Shown here: piece after piece, positions 1-6,311 of the stretch
How positions within the stretch are numbered: the first letter of the stretch is position 1
Layout of the letters: each line of letters opens with the position of its first letter
NCBI GenBank assembly: GCA_021791455.1
Contig: JAJYWM010000262.1
Location: 1 to 20,693 of the forward strand
Direction: 5' to 3'
DNA from: a bacterium
Lineage (GTDB): Bacteria > Chloroflexota > Dormibacteria > UBA8260 > Bog-877
Length of the DNA: 20,693 bases
Notes under the pieces: generated by a model
What the model saw: the letters and a program-made list of their open reading frames with translations, nothing else
Databases searched by the model: none
What the model was told of the DNA's origin: nothing
Translations under genes and position numbers: made by a program

Positions 1-144
1 ACCGACCAGATGGTTGGCCAGAATCAGGGCGCGGGGGTCGCTGGCACCGCCAACACTGAAGCCAAGATGCTGGTAACCCCGGCGCCCCAGATCCTGCACG
101 GTCGAGAGGATCCCCGGGTCCAGGACTTCGACACTCTGAGCCAT
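1..144 (-). CDS. pxpC: 5-oxoprolinase subunit PxpC, N-terminal part (cut by window edge)
   Basis: Only the first 48 codons are in the window; the gene continues to the left of base 1. The visible peptide begins MAQSVEVLDPGILSTVQDLG and continues with RRGYQHLGFSVGGASDP and ALILANHLVG. This is the characteristic start of the AHS2/KipA family (biotin-dependent carboxyltransferase-like subunit; GxxxTVQDxGRxGYxxxG...GAxDxxAxxxAN). With PxpA and PxpB, PxpC makes the prokaryotic 5-oxoprolinase, which opens 5-oxoproline (pyroglutamate) to glutamate using ATP in the cytoplasm. It starts 16 bases after the pxpB stop, in the same direction, so it is the last visible gene of the pxpA-pxpB-pxpC operon. 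The ATG at 142-144 is the only good start seen; there is no clear Shine-Dalgarno, so coupling to pxpB translation is likely. Family assignment is firm despite truncation. Confidence 0.9.
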   Translation of the reverse strand, partial: MAQSVEVLDPGILSTVQDLGRRGYQHLGFSVGGASDPRALILANHLVG

Positions 145-160
145 TGCGGGCCGACGTCGC

Positions 161-838
161 TCAAGCGCGTCCAACGTCCACCGCACCGGCTTCGGGCACG
201 AATCGCACCAGATCCCCGGGACGCAGGAGTACTGGGTCCGGGTTGCCGGCTCGGTAGAGCCTGATTCTGGTTCTGCCGATGATCCGCCACCCGCCGGGGC
301 TATCCATCGGATACACGCCTGTCTGTTCACCCCCTATCCCGACGGAGCCGCCCGGCACCCTGAGGCGGGGTCGCGCCAGCCTGGGTGTAGCGATGCGAGC
401 GTCCATGCCTCCCAGGAACGCGAAGCCAGGGGTGAACCCGAGGAAGTACACCCGGTACAGGCCCGCCGTGTGGATGTCGACCACTTCCTGCTGCGACAGC
501 CCGGCCAGGGATGCGACATCAGGGAGATCCGGACCGAACTCTCCTCCGTAGCGGACCGGGAGACGGATCAGCCTGGGACGCGACCTCGGCTCGAAGCGCA
601 CGGTCGCCTTCAGGATGGCGTCCTGGAGGCTGGATAACGACCAGACCAAGGGGTCGAACTCTACGTACACGTCCGTGTATCCGGGCACGACATCGGTGAC
701 CCCCTGCCCCACTCCGTGGCGGATGGCCGAGCTCAGCCGGAGCACCTCGTCATTCACCGCCTCGGAAATCTCCTCCCCGACCTGCACATAGAGCGCGCAG
801 GGTCCCGCGCGATGAATGCGAATTACTCGGTCTTCCAC
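161..838 (-). CDS. pxpB: 5-oxoprolinase subunit PxpB (KipI/AHS1 family)
   Basis: This 225-residue protein is full length for the AHS1/KipI family. Visible signatures are GFTPGFAFLGG at about residues 134-144, VPGGSVGIGGEQTGVYP at 161-177 and SPGGWRIIGRT at 180-190, the C-terminal cyclophilin-like half of the family. The family forms a complex with PxpC and supports ATP-dependent cleavage of 5-oxoproline together with PxpA. In Bacillus the same family was first described as KipI, an inhibitor of the sporulation kinase KinA; the complete pxpABC set here makes the metabolic role the better call. The start is GTG (838-836), four bases after the pxpA stop, which suggests translational coupling. 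No strong ribosome site is visible. Confidence 0.93.
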   Translation of the reverse strand: MEDRVIRIHRAGPCALYVQVGEEISEAVNDEVLRLSSAIRHGVGQGVTDVVPGYTDVYVEFDPLVWSLSSLQDAILKATVRFEPRSRPRLIRLPVRYGGEFGPDLPDVASLAGLSQQEVVDIHTAGLYRVYFLGFTPGFAFLGGMDARIATPRLARPRLRVPGGSVGIGGEQTGVYPMDSPGGWRIIGRTRIRLYRAGNPDPVLLRPGDLVRFVPEAGAVDVGRA

Positions 839-842
839 CGGC

Positions 843-1622
843 TCATGCGGGGGATGGGGAGCTCAGTGGAAGAACGTCGACGCCAGCTGCGACCAGAGCC
901 TCCCTGACGGCCGCGGCCATGGTGACGGCGGAGGGAGTGTCCCCGTGGATGCACAAGGTGTCGGCGGGCAGCCGCAACAGGGACCCACCCTCCGCCTCCA
1001 CAACCCCATCGCGCACAATTCTCACCGCCCGCTCGGCGACTTGGCGGGGGTCCCTCAGGACCGCTCCCGGTGCCTGACGGGGCACCAGCGTACCGTCCGC
1101 CGCATAGGCCCGGTCCGCAAACGCTTCCAGGGCCACCTGCAGGCCCGCGTCTCGGGCCGCTTCCTCCAGGGCCGAACCGCTCGGTGCCACCAGGATCAGG
1201 CTCAGTCGCAGCGACGCCACCGCGCGGGCGACGGCTCCGGCCACACTCTCATCTCTCCAGGCGAGGTTGTAGAGGGCGCCATGGGCCTTGACGTGGCGCA
1301 GCCCGAGCCCGGCTCGCCGTCCCATTCCGGCCAGGGCCGATACCTGGTAGGCGACATCGGCCTCGATCTCCTGGGGGGTCGCCGCGAGGCTGCGCCGCCC
1401 AAAGCCAACCAGGTCGCGAAACCCGGGATGGGCCCCCAGGGACACCCGCGACCTCCTGAGCATCCGAAGCGTCCTGTCGATCACCAGGGGATCGCCGGCA
1501 TGGAATCCGCAAGCGACGTTCGCCGAGCTGAGCAGGGGCACCAGCGCCTCATCGTCACCAAGGCGGTAGCGGCCAAAGCTCTCGCCCAAATCCGCGTTGA
1601 GGTCTATCCTGAGCTCGCCCAT
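843..1622 (-). CDS. pxpA: 5-oxoprolinase subunit PxpA (LamB/YcsF family)
   Basis: This 259-residue protein matches the usual length of the LamB/YcsF family (about 250). Family blocks are NADLGES (9-15), ANVACGFHAGD (34-44), the histidine-containing HVKAHGALYN (110-119), FADRAYAADGTLVPR (168-182) and CIHGDTP (224-230). PxpA is the hydrolase-like subunit of the ATP-dependent 5-oxoprolinase and acts in the cytoplasm with PxpB and PxpC. The ATG at 1622 was chosen because the conserved N-terminal strand begins right after it. A GTG 45 bases upstream (1667) would add 15 residues outside the family alignment. It is the first gene of the pxpABC unit, about 110 bases downstream of the DUF2891 gene on the same strand. 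Confidence 0.94.
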   Translation of the reverse strand: MGELRIDLNADLGESFGRYRLGDDEALVPLLSSANVACGFHAGDPLVIDRTLRMLRRSRVSLGAHPGFRDLVGFGRRSLAATPQEIEADVAYQVSALAGMGRRAGLGLRHVKAHGALYNLAWRDESVAGAVARAVASLRLSLILVAPSGSALEEAARDAGLQVALEAFADRAYAADGTLVPRQAPGAVLRDPRQVAERAVRIVRDGVVEAEGGSLLRLPADTLCIHGDTPSAVTMAAAVREALVAAGVDVLPLSSPSPA

Positions 1623-1731
1623 TCCCGCGGCCACATGGTATTGGAGCCGGGGGTCCGCCTGCGCCACGGGCGCGGGCGCGGCGGCCTCGCGGCGGTGGAT
1701 GTCGCCGAGGCTGTCTCGGCTGGGATGGCCA

Positions 1732-2796
1732 TCATTCCTGGCTCAGAGGAGCTCGGCTGAGCCCCCGGGGCCCGGCATCCAGAGCCACAAGGTGGTCATC
1801 GAGGAAGAGCATGAAGGTCGGCAGCCAATGGGCGCGGTGGAAGCCGTCACCAACCCGAATCCCGCGCGCCAGCGAGACGTGGGAGGCCAAACCCCGGCGA
1901 AGGTCGACGACATCCCCGAGCTCACCTCGAACCGCCCCCAGAATCGCCGCCAGCGACCAGGCCCTGCTGAGCAGCAGGCCCTCCAGGTGCGCGCCCGTGA
2001 GATCGCGGTCATCGGCCGCGATCTGAGGCGGCGTCCACGGACTTCGGGCGGTCCCGGCACCAGCTCCAACCAACCAGCTCGAGAACTCATCCGGCTCCAG
2101 GATCTCTGCCATGAGCGCCGCCTCGCTCAGGGTCGGGCTCAGAAAGTCCGACCCGCTCGGGCGGCCGTCCCAGGGCAGGTCCGAGTCCGCTCGGTAAAAC
2201 CTCAGCCCCAGCTCCGCCACGGTCTTCTGGGTCACGCTGTCGCCAGTCAGTCTGGCCGCCTTCAAAAGCAGATACAGGGTCAGAGCGGTGTTGCCGTGGG
2301 TTCCGGAGCGGATCGGGTACTGCAGGTCGGTGGCCAGGTGACGCAGCAGGCGCTCATGCAGCAGATCTCGTAGCGGACCAAGGTTGCCTCCCCACCGGTG
2401 TCCCTCTCGGTGGCACGGCATGCTTGCCTCGGCATGCAGCAGGGCCAACCATGCCCAGCCATAGGGACGCTCGGAGCGGCCCCCACCCGGGCTCTCGAAG
2501 AACCTCAGTTCGCCGGCGACCCGCTCTTCGGTGAGATGCGTCTCCAGCGCCGCAACCGCGACCTTGGCCACCTCCCCGGGAAGACCACGCCGCAGGGCGC
2601 GGGCCAGGGTCCAGTGGCTGTGCACCGCCGAGTGCCAGTCGTAGCTGCCAAAGAAGCAGGGGTTGAGCAGCCGGGGAGGTATGACATCCTCGTCAGAGGT
2701 CAGCTCCTGATCGAGTTTGTGGGGGTATTCCCGATCGACCGTGCTCAGCACCACTCTCGCCAGGGCGTCGACGCGCGCGTCATCGAGAATCCGCAC
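1732..2796 (-). CDS. DUF2891 family protein
   Basis: This protein of about 354 residues has the hallmarks of the DUF2891 family, whose function is not established. Near the N-terminus it has DWHSAVHSHW (about residues 53-62), followed by ERPYGWAWLALL (109-120) and the central block SGTHGNTALTLYLLL. Conserved Asp, His and Trp residues and the mostly helical composition resemble alpha/alpha-barrel enzymes, but this is only an impression. There is no signal peptide or membrane segment, so it is probably cytoplasmic. It lies directly upstream of pxpABC on the same strand and may be cotranscribed. The start is uncertain: GTG at 2796 fits the usual family N-terminus (RILDDARVDALARV), while an in-frame ATG at 2883 would add 29 basic, atypical residues. 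Neither has a good Shine-Dalgarno. Confidence 0.85.
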   Translation of the reverse strand: MRILDDARVDALARVVLSTVDREYPHKLDQELTSDEDVIPPRLLNPCFFGSYDWHSAVHSHWTLARALRRGLPGEVAKVAVAALETHLTEERVAGELRFFESPGGGRSERPYGWAWLALLHAEASMPCHREGHRWGGNLGPLRDLLHERLLRHLATDLQYPIRSGTHGNTALTLYLLLKAARLTGDSVTQKTVAELGLRFYRADSDLPWDGRPSGSDFLSPTLSEAALMAEILEPDEFSSWLVGAGAGTARSPWTPPQIAADDRDLTGAHLEGLLLSRAWSLAAILGAVRGELGDVVDLRRGLASHVSLARGIRVGDGFHRAHWLPTFMLFLDDHLVALDAGPRGLSRAPLSQE

Positions 2797-3346
2797 GGCC
2801 CGTACCCGTGTTCTTCCCGGCACCTGCCATGGTGCTGCGGGCCAAACGCCTGCGGACGGCAAGCGGCACCGTGAGCGCTGCATGTGTCATGACGCCGGCG
2901 CCGGCCGCTCCGCTTGATCCATCACAGTTCTGCTCCAGGCCCCGCCCATGGGGATGTCGAACCCGGAAGACCCAGCCGGCTCTGGCTGGCACCTCATGGC
3001 GATGGCCGGGTCGCGGCACCCATCCCGGGACGCTGCCTCGCTCGGAGGAACAGCTAGGCATCTGGCCCGACGGCCGGAGCCGCTCTCACCAAGCGCGTCC
3101 AGAGCATCCGGCAAAGTTGTCTCCAAGCCTCGCTCAGCCGGGTCCGAGCCGCCACCTATCCCACCTCCACTGAATCGGGGTAACCGACTCCGCCATGCAG
3201 CGCAGCGCACTTCAACCAGCACAATCGGAGCCGCAGGAAGCAGGGTAGCGCTGATCGTGGCCTGCGGCTATCACCTGTTGGGGTGAGACCAATTCGCGGC
3301 GCCCAACCGGCCCCCGGCCGATGAGCATGGATGGGAAGATTCTCAA
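2797..3346. other. Intergenic region between divergent genes
   Basis: About 550 bases separate the DUF2891-pxp operon (minus) from the broken methyltransferase (plus). Both strands have open frames of about 110 codons here (2887-3222 minus, 2948-3286 plus). They overlap each other, are rich in Gly, Ser, Arg and Pro, and show no family resemblance, as expected of non-coding high-GC DNA. The region must hold the promoter of the pxp operon, but I see no convincing -35/-10 pair on the minus strand. A GGGAAG at about 3332-3337 could serve as ribosome site for the methyltransferase start at 3347. Confidence 0.5.
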
Positions 3347-4139
3347 ATGTCGGGCTCCGACGCCAGCCGCTATCGCTTCGACGCCGGCGTCACGAGGTGG
3401 CGTGAAGGGCTCGGCCGGGTGCGCGACGCAGTCCGCCAAGAATTGGTTGCGCGGCAGCTCTCGAGCCTCCTGGCACAGGACCCGGGAACCAGCGCCCGGG
3501 CTCTGGACCTGGGTTGCGGCCGTGGTACCCAGGCGATCCTTCTGGCTCGTCCGGGATATGAGGTCGTCGGGGTCGACCTGTCCGAGGAGATTCTCGGCGT
3601 GGCACCGGCAGCTGCCATGGCAGAACCAGGCGTGATCCGCCGGCGACTGCACTTCAAGCGGGAGGACGCGCTGGACCTTCCGAGGTCATACCGAAACCGG
3701 TTTGACGTCGTTTGTTGCCACGGCGTGCTGATGTACGTACCGTCCCTGGCGGCAGAGGCCGATGCGGTGGTCCGGACGGCCCGCCCTGGCGGGCTCATCT
3801 CCCTGCTGACGCGCAACCCGGCGGGAGTCGCGATGCGGGCTTGAATGACTCGCGATTGGGATGGCGCGGTGACGGGATTTGACACCCGCTGGTACACAGA
3901 CCGTCTCAGATTGGAGCAGCTGCGTGCGGACGATCCAGAGTACGTCGCAGCCACGCTCTTGGCCGCCGGCGCGACCAGAATTGACTTGTATGGAGTCCGG
4001 CTCTTCAGCGACCACCGTCGAGATCGCAGGAGATTTCGGGGGCCTGCTGCAAGCCGAATGCGAGGCCGGCGGCCGCGACCCGTTTAGAAAGGTCGGCGCG
4101 CTGATCCACACGCTGGCTCGACGCACCGAACGGCCGTAG
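3347..4139 (+). pseudogene. Class I SAM-dependent methyltransferase, broken by a stop and a frameshift
   Basis: The first 165 codons encode a Rossmann methyltransferase: motif I LDLGCGRG (residues 53-60), then VVGVDLSE with the acidic ribose-binding residue (about 73-80) and a post-II block FDVVCCHGVLMYV. The frame is closed by TGA at 3842-3844 directly after VAMRA, yet continues in the same frame with MTRDWDGAVTGFDTRWYTDR and ends near LYGVRLFSDHR. That order (AMR, a few residues, DW, then a Tyr-rich block and GVRLFSDH) is what CmoM-like methyltransferases have without interruption. At about 4005-4020 the coding signal moves by one base into another frame, giving FGGLLQAECEAG, RDPFRKVGALIHTLARRT and a stop at 4137-4139, the normal C-terminus of such proteins. 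So one nonsense change and one frameshift separate it from an intact gene of about 263 codons. Sequencing or assembly error is the main alternative. Confidence 0.75.
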
Positions 4140-4195
4140 CGGGACCGGGCCTGCCCACCGGGGGACGGACCGCTGCGGCCAGAGGGCCCACGGGC

Positions 4196-4237
4196 CGTCG
4201 CTTGTTTTGTGTGAGGCACACCTTTTGGTTCGCGACG
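4196..4237. repeat. Nested inverted repeat in a T-rich patch
   Basis: The outer arms CGTCGC (4196-4201) and GCGACG (4232-4237) are perfect complements. The inner arms GTGTG (4209-4213) and CACAC (4217-4221) are separated by AGG. The spacers between arms are T-rich (TTGTTTT and CTTTTGGTTC), a striking contrast with the surrounding GC-rich DNA. It could be a repressor operator or the remains of a transcript hairpin. There is no transcript or regulator in the window that would decide this. Confidence 0.35.
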
Positions 4238-4444
4238 AGCGCATCCCTTGGCGCGGTGCGCGGCCCCTCGGGCACGGGGAGGCGGCGCCGACCGGGGCCA
4301 TTTGAGCCGCAGCTCCCGGAGCCACACGAGGCCGCTTCCGCGTGCGACTGGGAGAGTGCACCTTGCAGCGGTGCGCCGCGGCCGGCCTCGCAGGCGCCCG
4401 CAGGATGACCGCCTGACGCCGGGCACGGGGCGGCCATGGCCATT

Positions 4445-4450
4445 TAGTAT
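4445..4450 (+). promoter_or_regulatory. -10 element placed for a leaderless transcript
   Basis: TAGTAT lies six bases before the ATG at 4457, so transcription would begin at or very near the start codon. There is no Shine-Dalgarno in front of this ATG, which fits leaderless translation. No good -35 hexamer is visible at 16-18 bases upstream. Confidence 0.4.
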
Positions 4451-4456
4451 CGACCA

Positions 4457-4996
4457 ATGCCGCAGTCACTTAGGTACCGCCTGCTGGTGACCCTCGACGG
4501 AGTCGAGCCACCGATTGCCAGGGAGTTGGATGTGCCCGGCAATGTCTCTCTGGCAGGACTCCACACCATCCTGCAGATCGCGATGGGCTGGCAGGACTAC
4601 CACATGCACTCATTCGAGGCGATGGAAAAGTCCTTCGGTGCGCCGGACCCCGAACTCAACACCGTGGACGAGCGCGGGGTGCAACTCCTCACTGTCGCCC
4701 CCAGCACCGGCTCACTCGTCACCTACGAATACGACTTCGGTGACTCCTGGCGCCACCTCATCGAGGTCGTTGCGATCACTCCCGGGGACCCGGGCCCCCC
4801 TATCTGCCTCGCCGGATCGCGGTCCTGCCCGCCCGAGGACTGCGGTGGTCCCTACGGTTACCAGGACTTGCTCGCCGCCCTGGCCGACCCCTCCCATCCC
4901 GAACACGCCGAGCTGAGCACCTGGGCGGGGCCGTTCGACCCTGAGCACTTCGACCTGACAGCGGTAAACCGCGGCCTGAGTCGCCTGCGACCCTGA
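4457..4996 (+). CDS. Plasmid pRiA4b ORF-3-like protein
   Basis: This 179-residue protein is a complete member of the pRiA4b ORF-3-like family (also labelled IS1096 TnpR-like). It shows the typical order: a basic N-terminal strand (RYRLLVTLDGVEPPIARELD), LHTILQIAMGWQDYHMHSFE at about 30-50, YEYDFGDSWRHLIEV at about 90-105, then CPPEDCGGPYGYQDLL and a C-terminal FDPEHFDLTAVNRGL. The WxDxHxHxF and YxYDFGDxWxH blocks are the family signature. Function is not established; family members occur on plasmids, beside transposons and in chromosomes. Nothing in the sequence identifies a partner here. It stands alone: the gene before it is broken and about 750 non-coding bases follow. The start is fixed by the family N-terminus and by the -10-like hexamer just upstream. 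Confidence 0.92.
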   Translation: MPQSLRYRLLVTLDGVEPPIARELDVPGNVSLAGLHTILQIAMGWQDYHMHSFEAMEKSFGAPDPELNTVDERGVQLLTVAPSTGSLVTYEYDFGDSWRHLIEVVAITPGDPGPPICLAGSRSCPPEDCGGPYGYQDLLAALADPSHPEHAELSTWAGPFDPEHFDLTAVNRGLSRLRP

Positions 4997-5003
4997 CGCT
5001 GGC

Positions 5004-5028
5004 GGGCATGGGCGAAAATCCCATTCCC
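5004..5028 (+). terminator. Possible terminator hairpin after the pRiA4b-like gene
   Basis: Seven bases after the stop codon lies GGGcATGGG, loop CGAAAAT, then CCCATtCCC: eight base pairs with one mismatch. No T-run follows, so it would be a weak or factor-dependent terminator at best. Confidence 0.3.
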
Positions 5029-5532
5029 GACCCGCGTTGCCAACCAGAGTCAGGGCGACCAGCTCTGTGCCATGCCCACCACCTCCGGGTCGCGGCACCT
5101 CGCCGGAGTGCGGGCGTCGGCTGAACCGGTCCCGCCCACCCCGGAGGTGCTTGCTGGCAACGATCGCCGCTCGGTCGGGGGAAGTGCTTCGCATCCGCAT
5201 CACCAGGCTGGCGGCGGGGGCGCCTTGGGCCCGTAGTCCCTGGAACCAGGCCGACGTGCGTGGCTCCGGGCGCGCCGCTGCACCTTGACCAGGGCCGGGA
5301 CCTCACTCGTAAGAGGACCAGGTATGGCAATTGCCACGAGGAGCCCACCAGCATTCGTGATCGAGTCAGCGATCCCCCGCTGACCCCGGTGCACGGCCCG
5401 CAGAACACCTATCGCCTGGCGGTGCCACTGCTGTCGGCTCTTCCAGCGGGCCTGACGCCCAGCGTCCAGATCGACCATCTCCAGTCGCCGGGAGCAGGCC
5501 CTCACCAACAATGTCGAACAAGGTCATGTGCA
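5029..5532. other. Stretch without a recognised gene
   Basis: About 500 bases in which every frame on both strands is either short or low in recognisable content. The longest minus-strand frames (for example 5200-5511) resemble nothing I know. It may be decayed sequence, but I see no direct evidence such as repeats or a partial known domain. Confidence 0.4.
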
Positions 5533-5561
5533 TTGACACACGGAAGTGGTGGGACTACAGT
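5533..5561 (+). promoter_or_regulatory. Sigma-70-type promoter, TTGACA-17-TACAGT
   Basis: A perfect -35 TTGACA (5533-5538) is followed after exactly 17 bases by TACAGT (5556-5561), which keeps the key first T, second A and last T of the -10 box. Predicted transcription start is about 5567-5569. The first well-supported gene downstream starts at 5751, implying a leader of roughly 180 nucleotides. Confidence 0.55.
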
Positions 5562-5750
5562 TATCGCCGATTGTAGCCGTGGACAGCGAGTTCAGGTCAC
5601 GGGGCTCTGCTCTTGGAAGGAATGCCCAAGGCACGGTTAGCGAAGCGCGGAGAGTGCACTGGCGTTGGTCCGAGTCCCGGCCGGCGAGGGGAAGGACTTC
5701 CACTTTCGGGATGGGGTCCGCGCGAGATCGGGAGTATGGAGGGGGAAGAG

Positions 5751-6242
5751 ATGGAATGCCCGACCTGCCACTCGGACGACACCCAAGCGGTGCCGGTCGC
5801 CTATCACGCAGGGGTCAGCAACATCGAGACCACGAGCCACAGTGGGGCCAAGCTAGGGGTAGGTTTGGTCGGTGGCCAGTTGGGAGTCGGCGTTCTCGGG
5901 GGCGGCCGGACCAAGACTCAGGGCGTGAGCTTGACGAACCAGGCGCAGCAACTGGCGCCTCCCGAGGAAATGCGCCCGACGTACCGCCTCAACCGGCGGT
6001 GGTTGTGGGGGATCCTGGTGCTCGTAGTGGCCTCTCTGCTATCCAGCATCAGCGTCATCCTTGGCATCGCTGTGCTCCTGGGATTCGCGGTCTGGCTCTT
6101 CAGTTGGCGCCACTCTCAGTCCGAGAAGGCGAAGGCATACAATCGCGACGTCCTACCCGGCCTGCTGGCAAGGTGGAATCGGTCCTGGTTCTGCCGGCGG
6201 TGTGGGTGCATCTTCGAGGCGACCGCCAACTCAGCCTTCTGA
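5751..6242 (+). CDS. Small zinc-ribbon membrane protein of unknown function
   Basis: This 163-residue protein opens with MECPTCHSDD, giving a Cys pair at residues 3 and 6, and ends with WFCRRCGCIFEA, giving a second Cys pair at 148 and 151. The two pairs probably fold together as a zinc ribbon. Between them are a Gly-rich low-complexity stretch (about 32-52) and a hydrophobic segment at about 84-118, long enough for one or two membrane helices, so both Cys pairs would be brought to the same side by a hairpin. I do not recognise a characterised homologue. The ATG at 5751 was chosen because GGAGGGGGAAG immediately upstream is a strong ribosome site and the Cys motif begins there. In-frame upstream starts (TTG 5613, ATG 5622) would add basic residues without domain character. 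It converges with the MFS gene. Confidence 0.75.
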   Translation: MECPTCHSDDTQAVPVAYHAGVSNIETTSHSGAKLGVGLVGGQLGVGVLGGGRTKTQGVSLTNQAQQLAPPEEMRPTYRLNRRWLWGILVLVVASLLSSISVILGIAVLLGFAVWLFSWRHSQSEKAKAYNRDVLPGLLARWNRSWFCRRCGCIFEATANSAF

Positions 6243-6243
6243 G

Positions 6244-6260
6244 CCCAGCCGCCAGCTGGG
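6244..6260. terminator. Short hairpin between convergent genes
   Basis: CCCAGC (6244-6249), loop CGCCA, GCTGGG (6255-6260): a perfect six-pair stem directly after the stop of the zinc-ribbon gene and about 50 bases before the end of the convergent MFS gene. There is no T-run on either side, so a role in termination is only suggested by position. Confidence 0.35.
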
Positions 6261-6311
6261 GTACGGCCGCGACGCCTCGCAGGGGCTAGCCGGGGCCGCG
6301 GTCGCCTGCGG

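Larger units (their letters stand above)
4140..4456. other. Intergenic region upstream of the pRiA4b-like gene
   Basis: About 317 bases without a supported gene. It contains an imperfect nested palindrome at 4196-4237 in a locally AT-rich patch, and a -10-like hexamer just before the next gene (both listed separately). Short open frames here have no recognisable similarity. Confidence 0.5.

Noticed and set aside
161..838. PxpB as the sporulation kinase inhibitor KipI.
   Set aside because: It is embedded in a complete pxpABC set and no sporulation kinase is nearby, so the oxoprolinase role is better supported.
2887..3286. Open frames of about 110 codons on both strands upstream of the DUF2891 gene.
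   Set aside because: They overlap on opposite strands, are composed mainly of Gly, Ser, Arg and Pro, have no ribosome sites and match no family I know.
3842..3844. TGA as a recoded sense codon (alternative code or selenocysteine).
   Set aside because: TGA ends most intact genes in the window as a normal stop, no selenocysteine-type structure is seen behind it, and the same gene also has a frameshift.
4800..5511. Long minus-strand open frames across and behind the pRiA4b-like gene.
   Set aside because: They lie partly antisense to a well-supported gene and have the Arg/Pro/Gly bias of shadow frames in GC-rich DNA.
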